Source: Clostridia bacterium (lineage in GTDB: Bacteria; Bacillota; Clostridia; Christensenellales; Aristaeellaceae). From it: a stretch of DNA of 39,874 nt. Positions 30,944 through 39,868 of the stretch are shown one piece after another. The position numbers and the translations under genes are program-made. The DNA lies in the NCBI GenBank assembly GCA_017429695.1, contig JAFROK010000002.1:1-39874 (forward strand). The letters run 5' to 3'. Within the stretch, counting starts at the first letter, position 1; every line of letters begins with the position of its first letter. The notes beneath the pieces were generated by a model. The model was not told where the DNA came from. It saw only the letters and a list, made by a program, of their open reading frames with translations, and did no database searches.

Positions 30944-33148
30944 TTATTGATTCGAGCGGTAGACGTCGAGGATGTCTGCTTTGTTGCGGAGGGCGTTGAT
31001 GACGCGGTCCATTTCCTCGCGGGAGTGGACGTCCAGGGTCAGGCGCAGGGTGGAAATGCGGGTTTTGTCGCTGGCCTGGATGGAAGCCGCGCGGATGGAA
31101 ACGCCGTTTTCGCCGATGATGGTGGCGATTTCGCCGAGCATGTTGACCCGGTCGTAAGCCACGATGGTGATGGAGGCATAGAAGGTGCCTTCGCTCTCGA
31201 TGGCCCATTCGACGGGGATGCGGCGCTCCTGCTCGCCGACGGCGATATTGGCACATTCCGCTTTATGGATGGTGACGCCGCGGCCGCGGGTGATATAGCC
31301 GACGATTTCGTCGCCCGGGACCGGGCTGCAGCACTTGGCGAAGCGGACCGGGATATCCAGGTCCTCGTTGCCGGTCATGACGATGCCGTGATTGGCGCGG
31401 CGCTGGCTGAGGCGCTGGTCTTCCGAGACCATATCCTTGACGGACATGACGGGGGCGGCGGTGGCTTCATGGGCCTTCTGCTCCTCGATGAGGCGGGAGA
31501 CCACGTAGACCGCGGCCATGCCGCCGTAACCGACGGAACCGCAGATATCATCGAACTCCATGAAGCCATATTTCTTGAGGAGCGGCTCATAGTATTCCGG
31601 CTTGATGAGATCGGAAATGCGGACGCCGCGGCGGACACATTCCTTTTCAATCATGGACCGGCCGAGGGTGATATTCTCTTCCTTCAGGGTCTTCTTCAGG
31701 AACTGGCGGATTTTGGCCTTGGCCTGGGGCGTCTGGCAGATACGGAGCCAGTCCGTGCCGGGGCCCTTGGAGGAAGCGGAGGTCATGATCTCCACCCGGT
31801 CGCCGGTCTGCAGCGGGGTGTCCAGGGGCACCATGCGCCCGTTGACCCGGGCGCCGACGCACTGGTTGCCCACGGCGGAATGGATGCGGTAGGCGAAGTC
31901 CAGGGGGGTGGCGCCTTTGGGCATGGAGATGACATCGCCCTTGGGGGTGAAGAGGAAGACTTCCTCAGAGAAGAGGTCGGTTTTCAGCGTATCCAGGAAC
32001 TCCCGGGAATCCCGGGTTTCCGTTTGCCAGTCCAGCATCTGGCGGACCCAGAAGAGCTTATGGTCCAGGTTGTCCTCCCGGGCGGCACCTTCTTTATAGC
32101 GCCAGTGGGCGGCGATGCCGTATTCCGCAACCCGGTGCATTTCCCAGGTGCGGATCTGCACTTCGAAGGGGAAGGGGATTTTGCGGCCGCCGACGACCGT
32201 GGTATGCAGGGACTGATACATATTGGCCTTGGGAACGGAAATATAATCCTTAAACCGGCCGGGGACCTGGTTCCACAAGGTGTGGACGATGCCCAGGACG
32301 GTATAGCAATCCGGAATGGTATCCACGATGACGCGGATGGCGATGAGGTCGTAAATCTGGTCGAAGGTTTTCTGCTGGAGCACCATTTTGCGGTAGATGG
32401 AATAGAAATGCTTGGAGCGGCCGTCGATATCGTAACGGATATGCTGGGCGTCCAGGCGCTCGGACAGCTCGTCGATAACGAGGCGGATATTATCCTCCCG
32501 CTCCTGGCGCTTCATGCCCACCAGGTGGACGATGCGCTGATAGCCTTCGGGATCGATATATTTGAGGGACAGATCCTCCAACTCCTGCTTGAGGGCATAG
32601 ACGCCGAGGCGGTGGGCCAGGGGCGCATAGATATCCAGCGTTTCCCGGGCAATGGCCACGCGGCGGTCTTCCGGCTGGAAACGCAGGGTGCGCATGTTAT
32701 GGAGGCGGTCCGCCAGCTTGATGAGCACGACGCGGATGTCCTTCGACATGGCGAGGATCATTTTGCGCAGGGATTCGGCCTGGGCCTCTTCCCGGTTGGC
32801 AAAATCCAGGCGGTTCAGTTTGGTGACGCCGTCCACCAGGTCGGCCACTTCTTCGCCGAACTCACTGCGGATGGTATCGAGGGTGATGCCTTCACAATCC
32901 TCCACGGTATCATGGAGGAGGCCGGCGGCAATGGTCGGGGGATCGATCATGAGATCGGTCAGGATGGAGGCGACGAGGCAGGGATGAATGAAATAAGGCT
33001 CGCCGGATTTGCGGACCTGGCCTTCGTGGGCCTTTTCCGCAAACTTCCAGGCTTTCTCGACGAGCTTATAGCCGTCGCCGGGGTGGTATTTCTGCACCCG
33101 GTTGAGCATCTGGTCCAGGGGCATTGCTTCGTAGGATGTGAAAGCCAT
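30944..33148 (-). CDS. relA: Bifunctional (p)ppGpp synthetase/hydrolase
   Basis: The 734-residue stringent-response enzyme makes and degrades (p)ppGpp. The N-terminal HD hydrolase domain is intact (H79, D80 in LLHDTVED). The synthetase domain has RFKDYI, the RXKD form found in bifunctional Rel proteins, and HTTVVGG. Then come a TGS domain ([26 protein letters not shown]), a helical and conserved-cysteine region ([13 protein letters not shown]) and a C-terminal ACT domain (last 75 residues). All domains are complete. AAAGGAGG is 8 nt before the ATG. It follows recJ directly; the apt gene often found between them is absent. Confidence 0.96.
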   Translation of the reverse strand: MAFTSYEAMPLDQMLNRVQKYHPGDGYKLVEKAWKFAEKAHEGQVRKSGEPYFIHPCLVASILTDLMIDPPTIAAGLLHDTVEDCEGITLDTIRSEFGEEVADLVDGVTKLNRLDFANREEAQAESLRKMILAMSKDIRVVLIKLADRLHNMRTLRFQPEDRRVAIARETLDIYAPLAHRLGVYALKQELEDLSLKYIDPEGYQRIVHLVGMKRQEREDNIRLVIDELSERLDAQHIRYDIDGRSKHFYSIYRKMVLQQKTFDQIYDLIAIRVIVDTIPDCYTVLGIVHTLWNQVPGRFKDYISVPKANMYQSLHTTVVGGRKIPFPFEVQIRTWEMHRVAEYGIAAHWRYKEGAAREDNLDHKLFWVRQMLDWQTETRDSREFLDTLKTDLFSEEVFLFTPKGDVISMPKGATPLDFAYRIHSAVGNQCVGARVNGRMVPLDTPLQTGDRVEIMTSASSKGPGTDWLRICQTPQAKAKIRQFLKKTLKEENITLGRSMIEKECVRRGVRISDLIKPEYYEPLLKKYGFMEFDDICGSVGYGGMAAVYVVSRLIEEQKAHEATAAPVMSVKDMVSEDQRLSQRRANHGIVMTGNEDLDIPVRFAKCCSPVPGDEIVGYITRGRGVTIHKAECANIAVGEQERRIPVEWAIESEGTFYASITIVAYDRVNMLGEIATIIGENGVSIRAASIQASDKTRISTLRLTLDVHSREEMDRVINALRNKADILDVYRSNQ

Positions 33149-33179
33149 GGGGCGGGCCTCCTTTCTTTAAGGGTGAAGA

Positions 33180-34835
33180 TTATTTATTCGACGGGCGGAG
33201 GGCAGTTACCTGCGCTTCGACGGAGATTTTTCCGCGGAATTCGTTCAGGGTCGGGCGATAGAGGATATCCACGGTTTGGTACGCTTTATCCGCCTCGGGG
33301 CCCATGGAGAAGGCGATGCCCTTCAGGAGGGTCTGATCCGAGAGAAGGGTCATCTGGAGATGGTTCATATCCCGGCCGACGCGGCGCATGGACTGGACGG
33401 AGGCGCCGGAGAGGAGGAACAGGGGCGGCGGGTTGCCGCAGCCGGTGGGCTCCAGGAGGGACAGCTTTTCGAGGGCTTCCGGGGTCCAGGCGGAGAAGGG
33501 GAAGGCCAGGTCGTATTCCTGGACCGGCTCGAAACAGGCCGGATCGCAGGTTTCCCGGATGACCCGGTTCAGGCGGAGATAGAAATCCTTCAGGCGGTCG
33601 TAGCGGACGGTGAGGCCCGCCGCCTGGGCATGGCCGCCGAAGCGCTCCAGGAGGTCGCCGCACTGCTGCAGGACATGAAAGATATGGACGCCGGGAATGG
33701 AGCGGCAGGAGCCGACGGCGGTATCCCCTTCCAGGGACAGGGTGATGGCCGGCTTATGGTATTTCTCGCACAGGCGGCCGGCGGTGAGGCCGATGAGGCC
33801 CGGGTTCCAGCCTTTGCCGAGGACCATGAGGCAGCGGGTTTCATCGAAGTCCGCGCGGGAACGGGCCTGGGCATCGGCGGCGAGGGTGATTTCCTTTTCC
33901 TGCTGCTGGCGGCGGGTGTTGAGGGCTTCCAGCTGTTCCGCGAGGGCGGAGGCTTTTTCCGGATCCCGGGTGAGGAGGAGTTCTTCGGCCAGATCCGCGG
34001 TTTCCAGGCGGCCGGCGGCATTGAGCCGGGGCCCGAGGCGGAAACCCAGGTGATCCGCCCGGAGGGGCGGGGTGGTGCCGGAGGACTTCAGGAGCGCCTG
34101 CAGGCCGGGGCGGGAAGAGAGGGGGATGCGGTCCAGGCCTTCCCGGACGATGACGCGGTTTTCATCCAGGAGGGGAACCACGTCCGCCACGGTGGCGATG
34201 GCCGCGAGATCCAGGCGCTTTTCGACGCCGGGCATGCCCTGGAGGGCCTGGCAGATTTTGAGGGCGACGCCGGCGCCGCAGAGATACGGGCAGGGGTAGT
34301 TGGAAAGGAGCGGGTTGGTGACGGCGTCGGCCGGGGGGAGCTCCGGCGGCAGGGCATGGTGATCCGTGACGATGACGGTCATGCCGAGCTGTTTGGCCAG
34401 GGCGACCTCGGCGTGGGCGGAGATGCCGCAGTCCACGGTGATGAGGAGGCCGAAGTTTTGGGCGGCTTCCCGGATGCCGGGGGCATTGAGGCCGTAGCCT
34501 TCCGTATGGCGGGAGGGGAGGCGCCAGGAGACTTCCGCGCCTTCCTCGCGGAGGGTTTCGGTGAGGATGGCGGAGGCGCAGACGCCGTCGGCGTCGTAGT
34601 CGCCCCAGACCAGGATCGGGGTGTGGGAGGCGATGGCATTGCGCAGGAGGGTGATGATCTTCTCCATGTCGTGGAGAAGGAAGGGGTCGTGGAGGTCGGG
34701 CAGCCGCGGGTTCAGGAAGCGGGCGGCTTTTTCCGGCGTATCGATACCGCGGATCAGCAGCAGGTCGTTGAGCCAGGGGTCGAGGTCTGGGAGAGAGCCT
34801 GCTGGGGGAATTTCACGAGGTTTGAAATGAAGCAT
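33180..34835 (-). CDS. recJ: Single-stranded-DNA-specific exonuclease RecJ
   Basis: This 551-residue 5'-3' exonuclease acts in recombination and mismatch or base-excision repair. Motif I DYDADG (D79-G84), motif III DHH (158-160) and the DHHA1-domain motif near RFGGHAQAAG are all present. The C-terminal OB-like domain is complete (ending SVEAQVTALRPSNK). Length fits the family. GGAGG lies 4 nt before the ATG. It is read in the same direction as secF and rel, with a family D repeat and a hairpin separating it from secF. Confidence 0.95.
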   Translation of the reverse strand: MLHFKPREIPPAGSLPDLDPWLNDLLLIRGIDTPEKAARFLNPRLPDLHDPFLLHDMEKIITLLRNAIASHTPILVWGDYDADGVCASAILTETLREEGAEVSWRLPSRHTEGYGLNAPGIREAAQNFGLLITVDCGISAHAEVALAKQLGMTVIVTDHHALPPELPPADAVTNPLLSNYPCPYLCGAGVALKICQALQGMPGVEKRLDLAAIATVADVVPLLDENRVIVREGLDRIPLSSRPGLQALLKSSGTTPPLRADHLGFRLGPRLNAAGRLETADLAEELLLTRDPEKASALAEQLEALNTRRQQQEKEITLAADAQARSRADFDETRCLMVLGKGWNPGLIGLTAGRLCEKYHKPAITLSLEGDTAVGSCRSIPGVHIFHVLQQCGDLLERFGGHAQAAGLTVRYDRLKDFYLRLNRVIRETCDPACFEPVQEYDLAFPFSAWTPEALEKLSLLEPTGCGNPPPLFLLSGASVQSMRRVGRDMNHLQMTLLSDQTLLKGIAFSMGPEADKAYQTVDILYRPTLNEFRGKISVEAQVTALRPSNK

Positions 34836-34870
34836 AAGACCTCCGGTATCGATACGTTCTGCGTTTGGCG

Positions 34871-34917
34871 GCCCCGGGCTGCCTTATGGCTATGGATTTT
34901 ACGGCAGAACCAGGGAA
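34871..34917 (+). repeat. Family D repeat, solo copy D3
   Basis: CCCCGGGCTGCCTTATGG, then TATGGATTTT and GGCAGAACCAGGG. It is oriented like all other copies (plus), although the flanking genes recJ and secF are on the minus strand. Confidence 0.55.
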
Positions 34918-34947
34918 AGTGACCTTCCAACAAGAAGGGAAAGACAA

Positions 34948-34974
34948 GGAGGGACTGTGCCTGACAGTCCCTCC
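34948..34974 (-). terminator. Hairpin at the 3' end of secF
   Basis: GGAGGGACTGT/ACAGTCCCTCC, 11 bp, loop of 5. On the minus strand it is followed by TTGTCTTTCCC, a weak U-tract. It shares the GGGACTGT core with 28359-28380. Confidence 0.5.
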
Positions 34975-34991
34975 GGAAAGATTACTGGGGA

Positions 34992-35897
34992 TTAAGCCTT
35001 TTTGGCAGCGGCCTTGCGGGCGCGGCGCTTTTCTTCCAGGGTTGCCCAGACGTAGGGGTTGATCATGTTGGCGCTGTAGACGCCGGACAGGATACCTACG
35101 ATGATCGGCAGGGCGAACTCCCGGATGGAGGCAACACCAAGGATGCACAGGGCCACGATGGTGATCAGGGTGGTGATGGTTGTGCAGATGGTGCGGCCCA
35201 GGCTCTCCTTGACGGAGATGTTGGCCACTTCTTCCCTGGCCACGGTGGGCATCTTCTTGGCATTCTCACGGATACGGTCGAAGATCACGATCGTATTGTT
35301 GATGGAGTAGCCGACGATGGTCAGGGCCGCAGCGATGAACGAGGAGTTCATCTGGATGATGGAGCGGAAGATGACCATGAAGGACAGCATGATCAGCACG
35401 TCGTGGACGAGGCCGAACACGGCGGCGAGGCCGGAGTTCAGGTCGAACCGGATGGCGATGTAGATCAGCATCAGGACAGAAGCGATCAGCACGGAGAAGA
35501 TCGCGTTCTTCAGCAGGGCGGCACCGGCGACCGGGCCGACGCTGCTGCGGCTGTCAAAAGCGGCGTCCGGGTACTTTTCCGCGATACGGGACTGGAAATC
35601 GTTCATGACGGTTTCGATGTCATCTTCGGAGACGTCCCGGAGGCGGAGGTTGACTTCATTGCTGTAGGAGCCCTGAACGGTGACGGTGTAAGAACCGATG
35701 TTCATTTCATCCAGGACTTTTTCCACGGAAGCCTTATCCGCGGCGGTATCCTTGGTGAGCTTATAGACAACGGACTGGCCGCCGGCAAAGTCGATACCCA
35801 TATTGATACCGGAGCCGATGATGGTCAGGAACAGTGCGACGACGATAATGGCCGCAGAAATGATGAGGCAGATCTTTGAACGATTCTTGATTACCAT
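34992..35897 (-). CDS. secF: Protein translocase subunit SecF
   Basis: The 301-residue membrane protein has six spans. The first (about residues 8-30) is followed by the periplasmic domain (31-130, beginning GINMGIDFAGGQSVVYKL). The remaining five spans occupy the C-terminal half, with YSINNTIVIFDRIRENAKK, the conserved motif between spans 4 and 5. With SecD it forms the proton-driven complex that helps complete export after SecA. It overlaps the secD stop by one base (TAATG), so translation is coupled. The C-terminus ends in a basic KKRRARKAAAKKA tail. Length is normal. Confidence 0.95.
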   Translation of the reverse strand: MVIKNRSKICLIISAAIIVVALFLTIIGSGINMGIDFAGGQSVVYKLTKDTAADKASVEKVLDEMNIGSYTVTVQGSYSNEVNLRLRDVSEDDIETVMNDFQSRIAEKYPDAAFDSRSSVGPVAGAALLKNAIFSVLIASVLMLIYIAIRFDLNSGLAAVFGLVHDVLIMLSFMVIFRSIIQMNSSFIAAALTIVGYSINNTIVIFDRIRENAKKMPTVAREEVANISVKESLGRTICTTITTLITIVALCILGVASIREFALPIIVGILSGVYSANMINPYVWATLEEKRRARKAAAKKA

Positions 35898-37609
35898 TAC
35901 TGCGCCACCTCCTCTTCAGCTTCAGCTTTGACTTTGGCGTACAGGCCGATACTGGTGCAGCCTGCATCGACAAAGCGGTTCATCAGGAACCGGGTGACCA
36001 GGATGGCGGTGATCATGGAGACCACGACGCCCAGCAGCAGGGTGCGGGCGAAGCCCTGGATGGATCCGGTACCGAAGATCAGCAGCACGATGGCGGCGAT
36101 CAGGGTGGTTACGTTGGCATCCAGAATCGCGGAGATCGCGTTCTTGAAGCCGGCGCGGACAGCGGCCTTCGCGGAGCGGCCCTTCCGGGCTTCCTCGTTG
36201 AAGCGCTCGAAGATAATGACGTTGGCGTCAACCGCCATACCGATGCCGAGCACGACACCGGCCAGGCCGGGCAGCGTCAGCTGGACCTTGAACAGCGCAA
36301 TCATCGCGAAGAGCAGGATGACGTAAATCGTCAGGGCCCAGGAGGCGATGACGCCGTTCAGGCGGTAACGGAAGATCATCAGCAGCATGATCAGCAGGAT
36401 GCCGATCAGGGCGGCGATGACGGAGGTGGACAGGGCGTCCTGACCCAGGGTGGCGGAAACGACGTCCACCTTATCCCGCGTCAGCTTCAGCGGCAGGGCG
36501 CCGGACTGAATCTTGGCGGCGACGGCCTTGGCTTCTTCCTGGGTGTAGCTGCCGGAGATGACGCCGCGGCCATCGGTGATGGCGCTCTGGACAGCGGCGT
36601 CGACCAGGACGACACCGTCCAGGACGATAATGATGTGATCCTTGGTCGGAGCGGCTTCCATCGTCTTCTGGGCAAAGATATCCTTGCCTTCAGCGGTCAG
36701 TTCGAAAGCGATTTCGTGTCCGTTCTCACCGTAGGAATAGGTGGCGGATTTCACCATGTCGCCACTCATGAAGACGTTGTAGTCCTTATCCAGGAAATAC
36801 ATTTCAGCGGGATCGCCGATGAGGTCGAGCACCTGCTGAATGACGCTGTTGGTGGTGATGGCGGTATTGGCGGCGGCTTCGGTTTCCGCTTTCGCTTCGG
36901 TATCAGCGGTTTCGGCGTCGGCCTTTACCTCGGATTCCGCGTCGGCGACGGCAGTTTCGGCTTCCGTGGTTGCTGTTTCGGTTTCGGCCTTCACTTCGGC
37001 TTCCGCGTCTGCCACGGCGGTTTCGGCTTCGGCCTTTACTTCGGCTTCCGTGGTGGCAGCTTCGGTTTCGGTCTTCACTTCCGCGTCTGTTTCGGGAGCG
37101 GTTTCCGTGGTGCTTTCCGTGGTGCTTTCCGTGGTGCTTTCCGTGGTGGTTTCTTCCGGCTCGGTGGTGTCAGCCTGGACAGCAGCTTCGGAAGTGCTGG
37201 CGGTGGAAGCGGCCGTGGTGGCCAGCTGGGTTGTCTTGATCGGGACTTCCACACGGATTCCGTTGGTGCCGATCTTCTGGACGGTGGCTTCCGTATAGCC
37301 TACGTTGGCCAGACGATCGCGGATAATCCGCATGGTACCTTCTGCCAGTTCATCAAAGCCGGCATCGGAACCTTCCGGCACCTCGCCGGTGAATTCAACA
37401 TATACGCCGCCCTGGAGATCCAGGCCCAGGGGCAGGGCTTCGGGCCATTCTTCCGGATCGGTGCTTGCGGTTGGCATCCAGCGGGAGACGTTCAGAAAGC
37501 TCAGGCCGGTAAAACCGACGACACCGAGCAGAATCGTGACCGCCAGAAGGACACACAGCGCAATAACGGACTTGGTTTTCCCGTTCGTGCGCTTCTTGTT
37601 GGGACTCAT
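35897..37609 (-). CDS. secD: Protein translocase subunit SecD with a large low-complexity insert
   Basis: The 570-residue protein has a first membrane span at about 14-34. The P1 region starts with LPLGLDLQGGVYVEF, and five further spans follow in the C-terminal part, with GMAVDANVIIFERFNEE. Between GIRVEVPIK (about residue 125) and VIQQVLDLIGDPAEMYF (256 on) lie some 125 residues made only of Thr, Ser, Glu, Ala, Lys, Val and Asp. They include STTE-type repeats and then AEVKAETE/TAVADAE-type repeats. Family members join these two parts by a short loop. The insert should lie outside the membrane and be extended or helical. The frame is open throughout, so it is translated. Confidence 0.93.
   Translation of the reverse strand: MSPNKKRTNGKTKSVIALCVLLAVTILLGVVGFTGLSFLNVSRWMPTASTDPEEWPEALPLGLDLQGGVYVEFTGEVPEGSDAGFDELAEGTMRIIRDRLANVGYTEATVQKIGTNGIRVEVPIKTTQLATTAASTASTSEAAVQADTTEPEETTTESTTESTTESTTETAPETDAEVKTETEAATTEAEVKAEAETAVADAEAEVKAETETATTEAETAVADAESEVKADAETADTEAKAETEAAANTAITTNSVIQQVLDLIGDPAEMYFLDKDYNVFMSGDMVKSATYSYGENGHEIAFELTAEGKDIFAQKTMEAAPTKDHIIIVLDGVVLVDAAVQSAITDGRGVISGSYTQEEAKAVAAKIQSGALPLKLTRDKVDVVSATLGQDALSTSVIAALIGILLIMLLMIFRYRLNGVIASWALTIYVILLFAMIALFKVQLTLPGLAGVVLGIGMAVDANVIIFERFNEEARKGRSAKAAVRAGFKNAISAILDANVTTLIAAIVLLIFGTGSIQGFARTLLLGVVVSMITAILVTRFLMNRFVDAGCTSIGLYAKVKAEAEEEVAQ
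36854..37231 (-). repeat. Degenerate coding repeat within secD
   Basis: The insert is built of short in-frame repeats. Near 37110-37146 GTGGTGCTTTCC recurs as 12-bp units (complement of the STTE codons). Further down, units of about 36-48 bp repeat GCTTCGGCCTTTACTTC-like sequence. They translate to STTE and AEVKAETE motifs. Repeat slippage is the likely origin. Confidence 0.75.
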
Positions 37610-37648
37610 AGTCGATCGTTTCCTCCTTTTTGAAACACAGATGCAACA

Positions 37649-37677
37649 ATTATAGTCATCCGGATATTTTAAGTCAA
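37649..37677 (-). promoter_or_regulatory. Promoter of secD-secF
   Basis: On the minus strand: TTGACT (37672-37677), 17 nt, TATAAT (37649-37654). Confidence 0.8.
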
Positions 37678-37720
37678 TATTTTATTCAGTTGTTAGTTGG
37701 CAGTTATCAGTTTTCAGAAG

Positions 37721-37750
37721 GAGATTCTTCGCTGTGCTCAGAATGACACC
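37721..37750 (+). repeat. Family F repeat, short copy F2
   Basis: GGAGATTCTTCGCTGTGCTC, then AGAATGACACC. It is the short-loop form of the repeat at 5991-6071. GATTCT pairs with AGAATG-side bases. Confidence 0.5.
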
Positions 37751-37802
37751 GAAGCAAGTTGCCGGCAGTTTGGCAAGTATGCGAATCGTTTCTGCGTTTG
37801 AT

Positions 37803-38606
37803 TTATGTGAGGTACATGCCGGGGAAGAGCATGTTGGTGCCGAGGACGACGGCGCCAAAATCGGCCATGAGGTGGGACTGGGGCAGGCTGCGTGTCATGA
37901 TCCGGGTGGTGATCCGGGTGACGCCTTCCGCGGCCATGACGGCCAGGGTCCTGTGGAGCAGGGCGCGGCCCATGCCCTGATGGCGGCTGCCGGGCTCCAT
38001 ATAGATGGCAATGAGTTCACAGTCCTGCCCCTGGCCGGCGACGATCGTTTCGCCGATGAGGACCGCGTTGCGGTAAAGCCCGAGGGCCAGGAAGCGGGGC
38101 ATGCGCATGAGCGAATTCAGGTAATCCAGGTCCACAAAGGAGATTTCGTTCATCTGGAGGCGGTAGATGAGGCTGTTCTGCTCCTCCCAGGTGTGCAGCG
38201 GGGTGGCGGCGACGGTGCAGCTCATGGGAATTCGCCCGTCTCCAAGGGGGATGGCGAGCTGGAGCACCTGGTCGGCCTCGTCGCAGTCGAACCCGTTATG
38301 CAGGTAGAAATCCTTCATCTGGGTATCCGTCGGGGCGATGCTGGTGTAGAGCCTGGCGCGGAGCTGGGGATTTGTGGCCTGCAGCACCCGGGCCCGGGCG
38401 ACCAGCGCGCCGAAAAGCAGATAGCGCGAGGCGGGATCTCCCGCCAGGGAAAAATACATATTCACCGGGCAGTCCGGATACAGCCCGGGCTGCTGCTGAT
38501 ACAGAATAAAACCATAACCGGTCTGGGTGCCGAGGTCATCGACCGCGTAGAAGACATCCTCCGGGTTCATGTTGTTGACCGGTTCCTGCGGGTGCACAAT
38601 CTTCAT
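37803..38606 (-). CDS. GNAT-family acetyltransferase, tandem-domain type
   Basis: In this 267-residue protein the C-terminal half is a clear GNAT domain with the acetyl-CoA motif [10 protein letters not shown] after the strand [12 protein letters not shown]. The N-terminal half (about residues 15-120) has a similar strand-helix layout ([24 protein letters not shown]) and may be a second, degenerate GNAT fold. The acceptor is unknown. The ATG at 38606 is chosen for an AAAGGA about 10 nt upstream. It has its own promoter, back to back with that of the cyclophilin gene. Confidence 0.8.
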   Translation of the reverse strand: MKIVHPQEPVNNMNPEDVFYAVDDLGTQTGYGFILYQQQPGLYPDCPVNMYFSLAGDPASRYLLFGALVARARVLQATNPQLRARLYTSIAPTDTQMKDFYLHNGFDCDEADQVLQLAIPLGDGRIPMSCTVAATPLHTWEEQNSLIYRLQMNEISFVDLDYLNSLMRMPRFLALGLYRNAVLIGETIVAGQGQDCELIAIYMEPGSRHQGMGRALLHRTLAVMAAEGVTRITTRIMTRSLPQSHLMADFGAVVLGTNMLFPGMYLT

Positions 38607-38669
38607 GGCGCCAAGTCCTTTCCTGGTCCGTTCCCGGATATGGAAATCGCCGGGGAACAAGGGAAATAC

Positions 38670-38698
38670 ATTATACCGGCTTTGCGGACGGTTGTCAA
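38670..38698 (-). promoter_or_regulatory. Promoter of the GNAT gene
   Basis: On the minus strand: TTGACA (38693-38698), 17 nt, TATAAT (38670-38675). Confidence 0.85.
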
Positions 38699-38703
38699 AA
38701 CAC

Positions 38704-38732
38704 TTGAAATCAAAGGAAAATACTGCTAAAAT
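38704..38732 (+). promoter_or_regulatory. Promoter of the cyclophilin gene
   Basis: TTGAAA (38704-38709), 17 nt, TAAAAT (38727-38732). Its -35 is 5 bp from the -35 of the divergent GNAT promoter. Confidence 0.75.
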
Positions 38733-38739
38733 AGCGGAT

Positions 38740-38759
38740 GTTCCTCATATAATAGGAAC
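38740..38759 (+). promoter_or_regulatory. Dyad just downstream of the cyclophilin promoter
   Basis: GTTCCT (38740-38745) and AGGAAC (38754-38759) form an inverted repeat around CATATAAT. It covers the expected transcription start, so it could be an operator or a small 5' hairpin. Confidence 0.4.
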
Positions 38760-38814
38760 GAATGAACGGAACAGATCATTCCGGGAGGGTCCCGGAAAAG
38801 GAGGCACTATCAAC

Positions 38815-39333
38815 ATGGCGCAGAATCCGGTATTTACGATTACAATGCGCGACGGACGGGAAATGAAAGGCGAGCTGTATCCCGAAACAGCGCCCCAGTC
38901 TGTGGGGAATTTCGTTGCCCTGGCCAACAGCGGCTTTTATGACGGACTGATTTTCCACCGGGTGATTCCCGGATTCATGATCCAGGGCGGGGATCCCAAA
39001 GGTATGGGATTTGGCGGCCCGGGATACTGCATCAAGGGCGAGTTTGCCGCCAACGGCGTGAACAACCCTGTGAAGCACACCTACGGCGTGCTGAGCATGG
39101 CGCGGAGCATGATGCCGGATTCCGCGGGCAGCCAGTTCTTCATCATGACCAGCGACAGCCCGCACCTGGACGGGCAGTATGCCGCCTTTGGCAAGGTGCT
39201 GGAAGGCATGGACGTGGCGGAGGACATCGTGAAGGCCGAACGGGACGCATCGGACCGGCCGCTGGAGCCGCAGGAGATGGCTTCCATCCGGGTGGATACC
39301 TTCGGACAGGTGTATCCGTTCGAGCAGATCTGA
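38815..39333 (+). CDS. Cyclophilin-type peptidyl-prolyl isomerase
   Basis: This 172-residue single-domain enzyme, with no signal peptide, is a cytoplasmic folding catalyst. Catalytic and proline-pocket segments are [39 protein letters not shown] and the [16 protein letters not shown] segment. The usual tryptophan of the cyclosporin site is replaced by the bacterial pattern. AAAAGGAGG lies about 10 nt before the ATG. A strong terminator follows, and zapA comes next on the same strand. Confidence 0.94.
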   Translation: MAQNPVFTITMRDGREMKGELYPETAPQSVGNFVALANSGFYDGLIFHRVIPGFMIQGGDPKGMGFGGPGYCIKGEFAANGVNNPVKHTYGVLSMARSMMPDSAGSQFFIMTSDSPHLDGQYAAFGKVLEGMDVAEDIVKAERDASDRPLEPQEMASIRVDTFGQVYPFEQI

Positions 39334-39346
39334 GAGGCGTAAGCGC

Positions 39347-39380
39347 AGCGCGGAAGGGGGAGGCTCCTTCCGCGCTTTTT
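39347..39380 (+). terminator. Terminator of the cyclophilin gene
   Basis: AGCGCGGAAGG (39347-39357)/CCTTCCGCGCT (39366-39376), followed by TTTT. Confidence 0.85.
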
Positions 39381-39432
39381 AGGACAGTTTTATGTCGGCA
39401 GGATATGGTGGCAGGCGGGAGGATTGAAGGAT

Positions 39433-39690
39433 ATGGAAAAGCAAAAGATTACGGTTTCGGTGGCCGGGAAGCCTTATACGCTGGTTTCGGCGGATCCGCC
39501 GGAGTATGTGAAGCGGGTGGCGGCTTATGTGGACCGGAAGATGCGGGAGACGATGACGGTGACGAATCTGCCGGCGGCGCAGGCGGCGGTTTTGGCTTGT
39601 TTTAATTTGGCAGAAGAGGTTATGAAGGCGCAGGATGAGAACCGGGTGCTGCGGCGCCAGATTGAGGAGCAGTCAGTAACAAATGACTAA
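39433..39690 (+). CDS. zapA: Cell division protein ZapA
   Basis: This 85-residue protein helps bundle FtsZ at the division site. It has the small N-terminal globular part (KITVSVAGKPYTLVSADPPEYVKRVAAYVDRKM) and the long C-terminal helix (residues 45-80) that forms the tetrameric coiled coil. ATG at 39433 is preferred, with GGGAGG about 10 nt upstream; a TTG at 39424 is only 1 nt from that site. In related genomes zapA often precedes a peptidase or MutS2 gene; here a family B repeat follows and the window ends. Confidence 0.9.
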   Translation: MEKQKITVSVAGKPYTLVSADPPEYVKRVAAYVDRKMRETMTVTNLPAAQAAVLACFNLAEEVMKAQDENRVLRRQIEEQSVTND

Positions 39691-39712
39691 TGGGTAAGTT
39701 ACTTGGTTGCGT

Positions 39713-39868
39713 GGGCAGCCCCTGGGCCGGGTGTTCCACCGAAGGCACGCCTCGCGTCTACGGTTTTGGCGTAGCGGTTCTAAGCTCTGACTTCGCTGGC
39801 GCTCGTCAATCACTAAGAACCGACGCCAAAACAGTACCTTCGGTTGGAACACCCGGCCCCGGGCTGCC
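39713..39868 (+). repeat. Family B long hairpin, copy B3 (uninterrupted)
   Basis: It is nearly identical to B2 over its whole length: GGGCAGCC/GGGCTGCC outer arms, GGCCGGGTGTTCC/GGAACACCCGGCC, ACCGAAGG/CCTTCGGT and the GTTTTGGCGT core. It lies just before the right edge of the window and has no family C insertion. Confidence 0.85.

Noticed and set aside
30929-33562. 877-codon open frame on the plus strand
   Set aside because: It lies opposite rel, has no ribosome-binding site or recognisable domain, and its composition is that of a GC-rich shadow frame.
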